DNA of 64,000 nucleotides. Origin: a bacterium. Lineage in GTDB: Bacteria; Actinomycetota; Acidimicrobiia; Spongiisociales; Spongiisociaceae. Positions 15,876 through 24,679 of the stretch are shown here, one piece after another. Below the pieces are notes generated by a model. That model did no database searches, was not told the origin of the DNA, and worked only from the letters and a program-made list of their open reading frames with translations. Position numbers and translations under genes: made by a program. The stretch lies in NCBI GenBank assembly GCA_028820935.1, contig JAPPHZ010000045.1:62001-126000 (forward strand), read 5' to 3'. How positions within the stretch are numbered: the first letter of the stretch is position 1; every line of letters begins with the position of its first letter.

Positions 15876-16957
15876 CCTGTGAACACCTGCACCACCATCA
15901 ACCCGAGGGGACCGTCATGCACGGAGATTCCCACGCGGGTGAAACGTGGCTCCAGCATGGTGGCGCGATGACTCGGGGATGTGGCCAGGCCGCCGTGGAC
16001 GCCGTCCACGGTCGGGTTGAGGGCCAGGTTCTCGCCGGCGACCCGGAACGGTATCCCCTGCACGGCAAGCCGGTCCGCAACCGATCCGGTGACCGGCGAG
16101 ACGTGGGAGAAGTAGCCCTCGGCGTACATCTCGACTCCGTGTCCGCCGGCGATCTCGGCCAGAGCCGCCGACCAGGCGAGCGGCTCCTCCCCCTCCTCGA
16201 TCCGCAACAGGTTGAGCATGTCCAGCAGCTCGATGGCCAGATCGGCGCGATCCTCCACCGGCTCGCCGACCGGGGGGATCTCCACCCGCTCGTCGCCCTC
16301 GATTACTACCAGCCTGTCGAGCAGCTGGATTACCGGAACGGCAAGGTCCTCCACCACCTCCTCGACCGGGGATGTATCGACCCCGCCGCTGCCTCCAACG
16401 TCAACGACATCGCCAACGCCGTCGAGAAGCGCCGGACTTCCCTCCGACAGCCTCTGGAGATTCAAGTAGGACTCCAGGATGCGGTCGCCCAGAAGCCGGC
16501 TGATGCCCGGGGTGAAGCGCGGCCCCTCCGATGTGACCAGGGCGACGGTCCTCGACTGATCGAGCACCTGCCCGACCCCAGCCGGGAGGTAGGGCGCGCT
16601 CGCAACGGCCAGGATAAGCAGACCGGCCATCACCGCGAACGCTGCCGCCGAGACGAGCGCTCCTCCGATCTGATCAAGCAACCGCGCCGGTCCCGACAGG
16701 GCGAGGAGCCGGCTGATCAGGAGCCGGGCCCCCACGAACACCACCAGGAACACCACCGCTGATGCGATGAACCGCGAGGTCAGCGGGCTGGCGCCTGTCC
16801 ACGACTCGGCCACGCCCTGCCCGATGGGCCCGGCCCGGTACGCCACCACGATTCCGACCACAAGAACCACCAGGCCGGCGACCGCACGCAGCACTCCCCG
16901 CCGGTACCCGCGCAGGACAGCCAAGCCCAGGCCGGACAGCACCAGGATGTCAAGCAT
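15872..16957 (-). CDS. CvpA-family membrane protein fused to a CAP (SCP/PR1) domain
   Basis: A 361-residue fusion. Residues about 1-125 are a CvpA-like unit with four hydrophobic helices, starting with the typical LVLSGLGLAVLRGYRRG. A linker of about 100 residues rich in Val, Asp and Glu follows. Residues about 240-361 form a CAP domain with the cavity residues in place: His in GGHGVEM, GYFSHVSP, Glu in GENLA, and SPSHRATML. The CAP domain should lie outside the membrane. CAP domains often act in the cell wall, but no activity is known for this combination. It overlaps the downstream hypothetical gene and follows the AI-2E permease by four bases. Confidence 0.82.
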   Translation of the reverse strand: MLDILVLSGLGLAVLRGYRRGVLRAVAGLVVLVVGIVVAYRAGPIGQGVAESWTGASPLTSRFIASAVVFLVVFVGARLLISRLLALSGPARLLDQIGGALVSAAAFAVMAGLLILAVASAPYLPAGVGQVLDQSRTVALVTSEGPRFTPGISRLLGDRILESYLNLQRLSEGSPALLDGVGDVVDVGGSGGVDTSPVEEVVEDLAVPVIQLLDRLVVIEGDERVEIPPVGEPVEDRADLAIELLDMLNLLRIEEGEEPLAWSAALAEIAGGHGVEMYAEGYFSHVSPVTGSVADRLAVQGIPFRVAGENLALNPTVDGVHGGLATSPSHRATMLEPRFTRVGISVHDGPLGLMVVQVFTG

Positions 16958-16961
16958 GGGG

Positions 16962-18251
16962 TCAGTTGTCCGTCAAGGAGGCGGTTTCGCCCGATCCTGT
17001 CCGGTCCGGGTCGGCGGTGTCGCCGACGGCGGCGTCCGGTGCTGCCTCATCGTCCTCCCGCGCCCGGCCCGCCTCCGCCCCGCCGCGACGGAAACGCTCG
17101 CGCAACGGCTCCACCTCGTACTCCACCACCACGGCCGAAGCAGCCTGCTCCCAGGATTCTCCGAGCACGCGGGTGCGCCAGAGATGGCCGATGATGATCT
17201 TGAAGACCGCGGTGGTCGGCACGGCGATGAGCACGCCCAGCAGGCCCCCGATGGATCCACCGGCCAGCAGCGCCAGGATGATGGTGACCGGACTCAGGTG
17301 GACGGCCACCCGCAGCACCATGGGGCTCACGAGATGGTTGTCGAACTGCTGGATGATGAGGAAGGCGATGACGACCCAGACCGCCCGGATCGGATCCCCC
17401 ACGATCAGCGCGGTCGCCACCCCGAGCGCCCCGCCCACCCAGGGACCGATGAAGGGCACTACGTTGAGCAGCCCGGCCAGCAGGCCGACTATCAACCAGA
17501 ACGGCAGGTCGAGGATCCACAGCACCGTGCTGGACAGGACTCCGACGATGGCCGCCACCACCAGCTGGCCCCGGACGAAGCCGCCCAAGGCCTTGCCCAC
17601 CTGCCGGGCCAGATGGACCACCTCGGCCCGATCGGCCGCCGGAATCAGCCGCTCCGCCGCCCTCCGTAGGTTGTGGGCATCCACGACGATGTAGAAGGCC
17701 AGCACGGGGGCGAGCAGTACGACCACCACCCCCTCCACCAGCCCTCTTGCCAGCTCGCCCGCCCGGGAGAGTCCCTCGAGGATCACCTCGCGGTTGGAAG
17801 GATCCGAGAACCAGCCCACCAACTCGTCGGATATCGAGTCGACGCCCGCTAGCTCGATCGGCAGGTTGAGAGACGCGGCCAGATCGGCCACCAGGTTGAA
17901 CGTGCTGTCGATCACCTCGGGGACCCGATCCACCAGCTCGACGGTCTGGCGGCTGATGATCGGAACGATCAACACGCCGATCAGCACCAGTACGCCGCCG
18001 AGCACCAGGTAGACGAGACATCCTCCCGCCACCCGCGGGATCCTGTAACGCTCGAGGAAGTCGATGAGCGGTTTCACCAGGTAGACGAGAAGTACCGCGA
18101 ATATCAGCGGCGCCCAGATGATCCGGACCTGGTAGACGGCCCACGCCACGACGGCGATCACCACGAAGATGCCCACGATGCTCCAGGCCGCGACGCCTAC
18201 GCCGCGCAGCCAGTCGTGCCTGGTAAGCCTTTCCTGATCCTGCTTATTCAC
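16962..18251 (-). CDS. AI-2E family (PerM-like) membrane transporter
   Basis: A 429-residue protein of the AI-2 exporter/PerM family. It has a leading pair of helices (near 20-65), a long extracytoplasmic region, then clustered C-terminal helices with FGxWxGG-like signatures (VPFIGPWVGGALGVA, LLGVLIAVPTTAVFKI). The last 50 residues form a charged, Ala/Asp-rich cytoplasmic tail. The family exports solutes or Na+/H+ exchange substrates, and the name does not imply quorum sensing here. It starts the group with CvpA-CAP. A second paralog lies at 56067-57209. Confidence 0.85.
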   Translation of the reverse strand: MNKQDQERLTRHDWLRGVGVAAWSIVGIFVVIAVVAWAVYQVRIIWAPLIFAVLLVYLVKPLIDFLERYRIPRVAGGCLVYLVLGGVLVLIGVLIVPIISRQTVELVDRVPEVIDSTFNLVADLAASLNLPIELAGVDSISDELVGWFSDPSNREVILEGLSRAGELARGLVEGVVVVLLAPVLAFYIVVDAHNLRRAAERLIPAADRAEVVHLARQVGKALGGFVRGQLVVAAIVGVLSSTVLWILDLPFWLIVGLLAGLLNVVPFIGPWVGGALGVATALIVGDPIRAVWVVIAFLIIQQFDNHLVSPMVLRVAVHLSPVTIILALLAGGSIGGLLGVLIAVPTTAVFKIIIGHLWRTRVLGESWEQAASAVVVEYEVEPLRERFRRGGAEAGRAREDDEAAPDAAVGDTADPDRTGSGETASLTDN

Positions 18252-18302
18252 CGCTCGCCTGATCCCTCGCCGGTCAGGTTACCGGCCCGTGTCCCGGGTT
18301 CG

Positions 18303-19229
18303 TCATACCTGGTTCACCACCACATCCGAGTCGGGATCGACCTCGATCACGTAACGGCCCGCACCACCACCCTGGTAACTCCTGCCATCGGCGCCGTCCT
18401 CCCACCCCGGCCCGACCGTCGCCGGTCCGGAGAGTTCGACGGATACCTCCGCGGGAATCTCGACCACCAGGTCGCCGGCCAACAACGCCGGCACGTCGCC
18501 CCGTGCCGGGCCGAGCCGGATCGCACCCTCTGCCTCTACTCGAAGGGACCTGAGCGACAGATGCCTGAGATCCGCATCCACCTCCGCGGCCGAAACGGCC
18601 ACAGCCCAGTCGCGGCCGGGGTTGAGGGCCAGGTTCCATCCGGCGGATCCGAACCATCCCGCCTCCGGTCCCTCCCGCAGGCGGACCTCCAGGTCATCCC
18701 CCGTCAGAAGCTCCTCACCCCTGGGAGGAGCGACAGCGCCTGCGGAAGCCAGGCTGGACACCTCGTAGAGGAGCTCTGCGCCCGCCTCAACGACCACCGC
18801 ACCGTCAAGGCGGACGTCGATCGCGGTCGTGGCGATCCGATCGGTGACCGCCGGACCCTCCAGCCGGTCTGCGGCCGACGGCAGCAACTCCCAACCGGCC
18901 AAATGAAGGACCAGCACGACAACCAGCCATCCCGTCAGCGAGTACGGCAAGGCCGGGCCGAGGCCGTAACCGGGAAAACGCTGCCCGACTCCCGACACCC
19001 TCCGGTGGACGAGGAACACGGCAGCCGTGACGATCCAGCCCGGCCAGAACGAGACCAGGTCCAGGACCAACGAGCGCCTCAGCAGTCCCCCGGCCGCCAC
19101 CACCGCCCCGAGAAGCACGATCGCGGCTGCCAGGACGAGCCATGCGACCCGAGCCCGCCGCCGCCGGGCTCGAACGTGAGGACCCCTCATTGACGGGTGG
19201 AAGCCCGGCGCCCCCCCGCCGCTGCTCAC
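18303..19229 (-). CDS. membrane protein with C-terminal beta-rich adhesin-like region
   Basis: A 308-residue protein. The Arg-rich N terminus is followed by three or four hydrophobic helices (near residues 28-48, 55-75, 95-112). A beta-strand-rich extracytoplasmic half of about 190 residues follows, with alternating DVRLDGAVVVEAGAELL-type strands resembling DUF4097/LiaF-like toast-rack domains. That resemblance is by pattern only. GTG 19229 overlaps the stop of the LytR_C gene (GTGA), and the pair is probably one transcript. No enzymatic motif is seen. Confidence 0.7.
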   Translation of the reverse strand: MSSGGGAPGFHPSMRGPHVRARRRRARVAWLVLAAAIVLLGAVVAAGGLLRRSLVLDLVSFWPGWIVTAAVFLVHRRVSGVGQRFPGYGLGPALPYSLTGWLVVVLVLHLAGWELLPSAADRLEGPAVTDRIATTAIDVRLDGAVVVEAGAELLYEVSSLASAGAVAPPRGEELLTGDDLEVRLREGPEAGWFGSAGWNLALNPGRDWAVAVSAAEVDADLRHLSLRSLRVEAEGAIRLGPARGDVPALLAGDLVVEIPAEVSVELSGPATVGPGWEDGADGRSYQGGGAGRYVIEVDPDSDVVVNQV

Positions 19230-19807
19230 TCTCGGTAGCTCGCGCCCAGCACTACGGTGATCGGCGCCCGGGGCGCGTCGCCGGGGAACAGCACCAACTC
19301 AGCATCCGGTACCTGTTCGGACAGGACGGCAGCCTCACGGTCGTATCCCTCCACGTACCAGATGACGGAGGAGTCGAGATTCTCCGGATGGTTGTCCGGA
19401 GGAACGGTCCGGTAGCCCAGGTCGGCGAACTCATCGGTGAGACGGCCCGCCAATCCGGCGGAGGAGGTGGCGTTGAGCACGAGCACTCCCACCTGCGAGG
19501 GCGGCCGCACGGGCGGGCGCGGGGCCTCGGTGGTCGTGGAGGCCGGAACGGCGGTGGTCGTGGTGGCCGGAACGGTGGTCGTGGGAGCGTCCGTGGCGGG
19601 AGGGGCTCCGGTTGTGGCCACGGGCTGGGTGGCCGCGGCGGTACCGTCCTCCGCAGGATCGCCGTCCGTAGAACCTCCGATCAGCGTCCGAGCCGCGAAG
19701 CCGACGCCGATCAGGACCACCAGAACGCCTAGGGCGAGCAGGCCGAAGCGGCGCAGATCGCGCTGGAGACGGCGCCTATCGTCGGAAGCGTGGCGGCCTG
19801 GCATCAA
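19226..19807 (-). CDS. LytR C-terminal-domain protein, membrane anchored
   Basis: A 193-residue protein. It has a short basic N terminus, one membrane helix (about residues 22-42), and a low-complexity Thr/Ala/Pro linker (about 48-95) typical of wall-spanning segments. It ends in a LytR_C domain of about 90 residues, opening QVGVLVLNATSSAGLAGRLTD. This domain accompanies cell-wall glycopolymer ligases but here stands without a catalytic LCP domain. It may bind wall polymer or a partner. The first two codons are both ATG, and either may start. Confidence 0.8.
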   Translation of the reverse strand: MMPGRHASDDRRRLQRDLRRFGLLALGVLVVLIGVGFAARTLIGGSTDGDPAEDGTAAATQPVATTGAPPATDAPTTTVPATTTTAVPASTTTEAPRPPVRPPSQVGVLVLNATSSAGLAGRLTDEFADLGYRTVPPDNHPENLDSSVIWYVEGYDREAAVLSEQVPDAELVLFPGDAPRAPITVVLGASYRE

Positions 19808-19867
19808 TCCGTCCAGCCGGTCCCTGCCCGGGGACGCGGGGGTACATCCGAGGGGCTCTACGACCGG

Positions 19868-20152
19868 TCACACCGTACCCACCCGGTATCCGGTCGCGTC
19901 CATGGCGCGGGCCCGGATGCGGCGGAGCCGGTGCACGGTCAGCGGGTCGTACGCCAGCGCAGCCGGATCGTCCATCAGAGCCTTCAGCAATCGGTAGTAA
20001 CGGGCCGGACCGAACCCGAAGGCGACCCGAATATCGCGGTCCTTGGGACCGGGCAGTTGCCACCAGCAACGCTCGAAATCGAGGAGGTTCCTCTCCAGGG
20101 ACGTGAGCATTTCGCGCCCAGCGTATCGGCCAAGCGGTACATATTGGTGCAT
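19868..20152 (-). CDS. DUF3263 protein
   Basis: A small helical protein with the DUF3263 core: LLDFERCWWQLPGPKDRDI, then FGFGPARYYRLLKALMDDP and VHRLRRIRARAM. In this actinobacterial family the segment RYYQVLNALVDRP is nearly invariant, and it is matched here. The helix pattern suggests DNA or protein binding, but function is unknown. ATG 20152 (94 aa) gives the whole frame. ATG 20110 (80 aa, MLTSLERN) fits the family N terminus better. It lies 26 bases after tRNA-Thr on the same strand. Confidence 0.8.
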   Translation of the reverse strand: MHQYVPLGRYAGREMLTSLERNLLDFERCWWQLPGPKDRDIRVAFGFGPARYYRLLKALMDDPAALAYDPLTVHRLRRIRARAMDATGYRVGTV

Positions 20153-20178
20153 TTCGTCCAGCCGCCGCCGTGGAGCGG

Positions 20179-20251
20179 AGCCGGGTACCGGAATCGAACC
20201 GGTGACATCTTCTTTACAAGAGAAGTGCTCTACCGACTGAGCTAACCCGGC
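20179..20251 (-). tRNA. tRNA-Thr (anticodon TGT)
   Basis: A 73-base cloverleaf on the minus strand. The acceptor GCCGGGT pairs with ACCCGGC, the D-arm is GCTC...GAGC, and anticodon stem CTTCT/AGAAG encloses loop CTTGTAA with anticodon TGT. The T-arm is CCGGTTCGATTCCGG and the discriminator is T. CCA is not encoded. Confidence 0.95.
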
Positions 20252-20268
20252 CGAGATTACGCGGAATC

Positions 20269-20988
20269 CTACCCGACTTCCCCCAGGTAGGCCTGTCGCA
20301 TCTCGGGGTTGGCCAGCAGGTTGCGGGCGGTGTCGGCCAGGACGATCTTTCCCGTCTGGAGGACGTAGCCGTAGTCGGCGATCGACAGGGCCATGTTGGC
20401 GTTCTGCTCCACCATGAACACCGTCGTGCCGGCCTCGTTTATCCGACGGATGATGTCGAAGTTCTGGGCCACGAGCACCGGGGCCAGACCCATCGACGGC
20501 TCATCCATGAGCAGCACCCTGGGGCGAGCCATCAGCGCCCGGCCCACGGCGACCATCTGCTGCTCGCCGCCTGAGAGAGTGCCGGCTCTCTGACCCAGGC
20601 GCTCCTTCAGCCTCGGAAACATGTCGAGTATCCGCTCGTAGTCGGCCGACGTGTCGTCGGTACGGAGGTAGGCGCCGATCTCGAGGTTCTCCCTGACCGT
20701 CATGCGCTTGAAGAGCCGCCGGTTCTCGGGGACCATCGACACACCCCGCGCCACGATCTGGGCGGTGCGCCATCCATTGACCACCTCCCCTTCGACCAGG
20801 ACCTCTCCCGCCGTCGGCACCACCATGCCGAGGACGGTCTTGAGCGTCGTCGTCTTGCCGGAGGCGTTGCCTCCCAGCAGGCAGACGATCTGTCCCTCGT
20901 GAATCGACAGGCTGACGTCCTTCAGGATGTGGACCGGCCCGTAGTGGGTGTGGACGTTGCGAAACTCGAGCACCGGCCGGCCGGCCAT
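20269..20988 (-). CDS. livF: branched-chain amino acid type ABC transporter ATPase (LivF)
   Basis: A 239-residue ABC ATPase that pairs with LivG to power a hydrophobic amino-acid type importer. The Walker A is GGNASGKTT (an unusual GGNAS in place of GPNGAG), the Q-loop is VPENRRLF, the signature is LSGGEQQMV, and the Walker B is VLLMDEPSMGLAP, the LivF hallmark. The C terminus EMRQAYLGE is typical. It is the last gene of the seven-gene operon and overlaps livG by a TGATG junction. Confidence 0.93.
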   Translation of the reverse strand: MAGRPVLEFRNVHTHYGPVHILKDVSLSIHEGQIVCLLGGNASGKTTTLKTVLGMVVPTAGEVLVEGEVVNGWRTAQIVARGVSMVPENRRLFKRMTVRENLEIGAYLRTDDTSADYERILDMFPRLKERLGQRAGTLSGGEQQMVAVGRALMARPRVLLMDEPSMGLAPVLVAQNFDIIRRINEAGTTVFMVEQNANMALSIADYGYVLQTGKIVLADTARNLLANPEMRQAYLGEVG

Positions 20989-21764
20989 CAGCCGACCTCA
21001 GCCGGTCGACCCAGGTAAGCCTCGATCACCGCCTCGTTGCTCGACACTTCACCGTAGGAGCCCTCGGCGATCTTCACACCATGGTCGAGCACGATCACCC
21101 GGTCGCTCACATCCCGGACCACTCGCATGTCGTGCTCGATCACGACCACGGTCAAACCCCGCTCGTCGCGTAGCTTGCGGATCAACCCTGTCAGCTCGGC
21201 GGTCTCGCGGGGGTTCATGCCGGCCACCGGCTCGTCGAGCAGCAGGAGCTTGGGTCGGGTCGCCATGGCGCGCGCTATCTCCAGACGTCTCCGGTTGGCG
21301 TAGGAGAGCGACAGGGCGGGCTGGTCGAAGCGGTACCCCACCAACCTGGTCCCGAAGAAGGAGAGTGTCTCCTTGGCGCGGGCCTCGATCTCCGCCTCCT
21401 CCCTTCGCAGGAAAGGGGTACGCAACACCGCACGGAAGGCGCCCGCCGTGGTCCGGCAGTGCTGGGCCACCATGACGTTCTCCAGCACCGTCATGTTGAG
21501 GAAGAGCCGGACGTTCTGGAACGTGCGGGCGATCCCCGCCTCGGTGATCTCACTCGGCTCGAGGCCGACGATGCTCCGCCCCTCGAACATGATGTCTCCC
21601 CCGTCGGGCGGGTAGAGACCGGTGACGACGTTGAAGAACGAGGTCTTGCCGGCCCCGTTCGGACCGATCACCGACACGATCTCACCCTCGTCAACCCGCA
21701 GGTCCACTCCGGCCAGGGCATGCACCCCGCCGAAGGACTTGTGCAAGCCCCCGATCTCCAGCAT
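20988..21764 (-). CDS. livG: branched-chain amino acid type ABC transporter ATPase (LivG)
   Basis: A 258-residue ATPase partner of LivF. The Walker A is GPNGAGKTS, the Walker B is LLLLDEPVAGMNP, and the insert and C terminus VIEAYLGR are LivG-like. The signature reads LSYANRRRLE rather than the usual LSYGxQRRLE. The start ATG 21764 is four bases after the livM stop with GGAG between. The frame is open to 21875, but the extra residues overlap livM and look unlike LivG. Confidence 0.92.
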   Translation of the reverse strand: MLEIGGLHKSFGGVHALAGVDLRVDEGEIVSVIGPNGAGKTSFFNVVTGLYPPDGGDIMFEGRSIVGLEPSEITEAGIARTFQNVRLFLNMTVLENVMVAQHCRTTAGAFRAVLRTPFLRREEAEIEARAKETLSFFGTRLVGYRFDQPALSLSYANRRRLEIARAMATRPKLLLLDEPVAGMNPRETAELTGLIRKLRDERGLTVVVIEHDMRVVRDVSDRVIVLDHGVKIAEGSYGEVSSNEAVIEAYLGRPAEVG

Positions 21765-21768
21765 CTCC

Positions 21769-23526
21769 TCAGCCCCCCACCGGCCGGGCGCCCACCTCAT
21801 CGCTCCCACCCGGACGGTCCAGCCAGGCGTCCTGCGACATCTCCTCGCCGCGGAGCTCACGGGACCGCCTGACACTGGGCAGGAGACCCTCGGGCTTGCG
21901 CAGCATCATGAAGACCAGCAGGGCCCCGTAGATGAGGAGCTTGAACTCGGCGAACTCCGCCAGCAGCCCCGGCTGGGTGGGACCTCCCAGGACCCCTATC
22001 AGCAGAACCGCTCCCACCGCCACCCCGGGAATGTTGCCCATGCCTCCGACGATCACGACCACTAGCACGATGATCGAGACCAGTAACTCGAACGAACTCG
22101 GGAATATCGACCCCACCTTGGCGGCGAACAGCGCACCACCCAGGCCGGCCAGGATGGCGCCGACGATGAAGGCGTTCAGCTTGGCCCTCACCACGTTGAT
22201 ACCCATCGCCGCCGCAACGGTCTCATCCTCCCGTATCGCGGTCCAGGCCCGGCCGAGGCGCGACTCCTGGAGGGCCCACGAGACCCACGCCGCCACCAGC
22301 ACGAGCCCGAACGCGAAGTAGAGCACCCCTACCGGCTGGCTGCCCCGTATCTCCGCCAGGCCCACGGGGATACCAGGCACGTTGCGGACTCCCTGGGCGC
22401 CGCCGAAGGTGGGCGCCAGCCAGTCGGAGAGGAACAGGATGCGGACGATCTCCCCGAAGCCGAGGGTGACGATGGCCAGATAGTCGCCCCGCATGCGGAT
22501 GACCGGCGTGCCGACCAGGACCCCGGCCACGACCGACATGAGGATGGCCACCGGCAGGGCCGCCCACCAGGACCATTCCAGGTCGAAGCGGGGCGAGATG
22601 GGCGAGGTGAGCACGCCGACCGTGTAGGCGCCCACCGCGAAGAAGGCCACGTAACCCAGGTCCAGCATCCCGGCCAGACCCACCACGATGTTCAGACCGA
22701 GGCCCATCAGCAGGAACAAGCCCACGTTGGCCAGCAGCTCCGACAGCAGGCTGCCCAGCAGCTGGGGTAGGACGATAAGGAAAGCCAGGACAGCCAGAGC
22801 CGACCAGATCGAATTGCGGGTACGCCGCACCGCGTCGGCCGCGAACAGGTACCCCCTGATCCTTCCCACCCCTCCGCGGGCTCGCTCGGCCAGGAGGGCA
22901 ACCAGCACCGCCACCACCAGCGCGGCCCACCATTCGAGCGCCCGGCGGGTGAAGATGATGTTCCCCACCGCACCCAACCGGAGCTGCCTGAGCACCTGAG
23001 AGAACACCTGCTCGAGAAGAGCCACCACCAACGCCCATTCGAGCGCCAGGATCATCCGGCGCCGGACAGACGCGGACACGAGGTGCAACATTCCCCCCGC
23101 CATCCCCAGCAGCGCAGGCACCGCCACAATCAACACCAAGCCTCCGGGAACGCCCCATCCGTGGGTGAGAAGGTCGACCAGACGGACAGAGAGGCGGACG
23201 AACACGTCGCGCACGTCGAAGGCATCGATGACGACGGTGAACACCCCCATCAAGATCCCGCCGGCGAGTCCGGCGACCAGCCCGGCCATGACGTTGTGGA
23301 GGCCCTTCGACGGTGCCTCCACACCCTCGAGCACGGGCTCGTTGGTCGCCTGGTAGCCGGCCAGAGGAAGGAACCAGAGCAACAGGACGTGACCGAGGCT
23401 GAGGAACGGGTGTACGAGCAGGCGATCCTCGAACACCTCGAACAAGCCGACCGCGCAGGTGAACACCATGACGGCCCCGGCTATCGAACCCCACCGCAAC
23501 GTCCGGCGGAGGTCGATCCCGGTCAC
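21769..23526 (-). CDS. livM: branched-chain amino acid type ABC permease LivM with long N-terminal membrane extension
   Basis: A 585-residue permease, where LivM is normally 300-420. The C-terminal part (about residues 245-560) is canonical: LGLNIVVGLAGMLDLGYVAFFAVGAY, then GFGEIVRILF, then AAAMGINVVRAKLNAF. The first 235 residues hold about five extra hydrophobic segments, with charged loops such as TNEPVLEGVEAPSKG. The start GTG 23526 overlaps the livH stop (GTGA), so the extension is part of the gene and not read-through. It could be a regulatory or partner-binding membrane domain; unknown. Confidence 0.9.
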   Translation of the reverse strand: MTGIDLRRTLRWGSIAGAVMVFTCAVGLFEVFEDRLLVHPFLSLGHVLLLWFLPLAGYQATNEPVLEGVEAPSKGLHNVMAGLVAGLAGGILMGVFTVVIDAFDVRDVFVRLSVRLVDLLTHGWGVPGGLVLIVAVPALLGMAGGMLHLVSASVRRRMILALEWALVVALLEQVFSQVLRQLRLGAVGNIIFTRRALEWWAALVVAVLVALLAERARGGVGRIRGYLFAADAVRRTRNSIWSALAVLAFLIVLPQLLGSLLSELLANVGLFLLMGLGLNIVVGLAGMLDLGYVAFFAVGAYTVGVLTSPISPRFDLEWSWWAALPVAILMSVVAGVLVGTPVIRMRGDYLAIVTLGFGEIVRILFLSDWLAPTFGGAQGVRNVPGIPVGLAEIRGSQPVGVLYFAFGLVLVAAWVSWALQESRLGRAWTAIREDETVAAAMGINVVRAKLNAFIVGAILAGLGGALFAAKVGSIFPSSFELLVSIIVLVVVIVGGMGNIPGVAVGAVLLIGVLGGPTQPGLLAEFAEFKLLIYGALLVFMMLRKPEGLLPSVRRSRELRGEEMSQDAWLDRPGGSDEVGARPVGG

Positions 23527-24653
23527 GCCCGATCCTCGGCCGAGAGACGCTCGCCGAACAATCCCGTCGGCTTGAAGATCAATACCAGCACCAGGGCGGT
23601 GAAGGCCACCACGTCCTTGAGTTGCGACACCCCCGGGATGCCGAAACCGGCCAGCACCAGCTGCGGGCCCACCCCTTCGAACAGACCCAGCAGGACGCCG
23701 CCCGCCATCGCCCCCGGGAGATTGCCGATCCCACCTAGCACCGCGGCGGTGAATGCCTTGATACCCGGAAGGAACCCGGTGATGAAGGACACCCCGCGGA
23801 ACAGGAGGGCCCACAGCGTGCCCGCCACCCCCGCCATCGCTCCCCCGACGGCGAACGTAGCCACGATGGTGCGGTTCACGTCGATTCCCATCAGAGCCGC
23901 AATCTCCTTGTCCTCGGCCACCGCCCGGATGGAGCGTCCGGTCCGGGTCTTCTCCACGAACAGGTACAGGCCGACCATCGTGGCGACCGCCACCACGATG
24001 ACCAGCAGCTTGGAACCCTCGATCTCGAGGCCGAGCAGGCTGATCCGGGACCGGAGGGAATCAGGGGGCGGTGGATAGTTCTTGACGGCCACCCCGAACA
24101 GGCCGGCGAACGTGTACTGGAGGAAGAAGGAGATGCCGATGGACGTGATCAGGGGAATGAGGCGGGGTGAGGCGCGCAGCGGCCGGTAGGCGATCCGCTC
24201 CACTATCACGGCCACCAGGGTCGAGGTGAGGATGGACGACAGGAGCACCAGCAGGATCGCCAGGACGAAGTTGTTCTCCCAGAGGCGCACTTCCCACAGG
24301 TAGTTGGCGACGAAGAACCCGACCATGCCCCCCGACATGAACACTTCGCCGTGGGCGAAGTTGATGAATCCCAGGACGCCGTAGACCATCGAGTATCCGA
24401 GGGCGATCAGACCGTACATGGCGCCCTGGGCGATGCCGGCCACCACCAGGTCGCGCCACGCCTCGCCGGTCGGGCCCTGTCCGCTCAAGCCCTGGACCAC
24501 GGTCCCCGTCACACCCCAGATGAGCAGGATGATGGCCCCGACCCGGACAACCCAGAGGAAGCTGTCCACCCATCCCGGCCTTCGCCGCCGCGAGGAGGAT
24601 GCTGTGGACGCCGCTGAGGTCACGGGTTCCGACTCTAGCTGTTCGTCACCCAT
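23523..24653 (-). CDS. livH: branched-chain amino acid type ABC permease LivH
   Basis: A 376-residue inner-membrane permease that forms the translocation pore with LivM. It is recognisable from the GYSMVYGVLGFINFAHGEVF segment and the EAA-type loop AVAEDKEIAALMGID. The N terminus carries a 25-residue Ser/Arg-rich cytoplasmic stretch (SSSRRRRPGW) before the first helix. It follows the third-encoded binding protein by 26 bases and overlaps livM by 4 bases. Confidence 0.93.
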   Translation of the reverse strand: MGDEQLESEPVTSAASTASSSRRRRPGWVDSFLWVVRVGAIILLIWGVTGTVVQGLSGQGPTGEAWRDLVVAGIAQGAMYGLIALGYSMVYGVLGFINFAHGEVFMSGGMVGFFVANYLWEVRLWENNFVLAILLVLLSSILTSTLVAVIVERIAYRPLRASPRLIPLITSIGISFFLQYTFAGLFGVAVKNYPPPPDSLRSRISLLGLEIEGSKLLVIVVAVATMVGLYLFVEKTRTGRSIRAVAEDKEIAALMGIDVNRTIVATFAVGGAMAGVAGTLWALLFRGVSFITGFLPGIKAFTAAVLGGIGNLPGAMAGGVLLGLFEGVGPQLVLAGFGIPGVSQLKDVVAFTALVLVLIFKPTGLFGERLSAEDRA

Positions 24654-24679
24654 CCCAGCGTAAAGACAATCCTCTCAGT

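Noticed and set aside
15446-15971. Extension of the methyltransferase frame to 15971
   Set aside because: It would be antisense to two coupled minus-strand genes over its whole length and its residues look like random GC-rich translation (Arg/Gly/Pro).
16962-18251. AI-2 quorum-sensing export
   Set aside because: The family name is historical; no luxS or AI-2 uptake gene is in the window, so only a generic PerM-like transporter is claimed.
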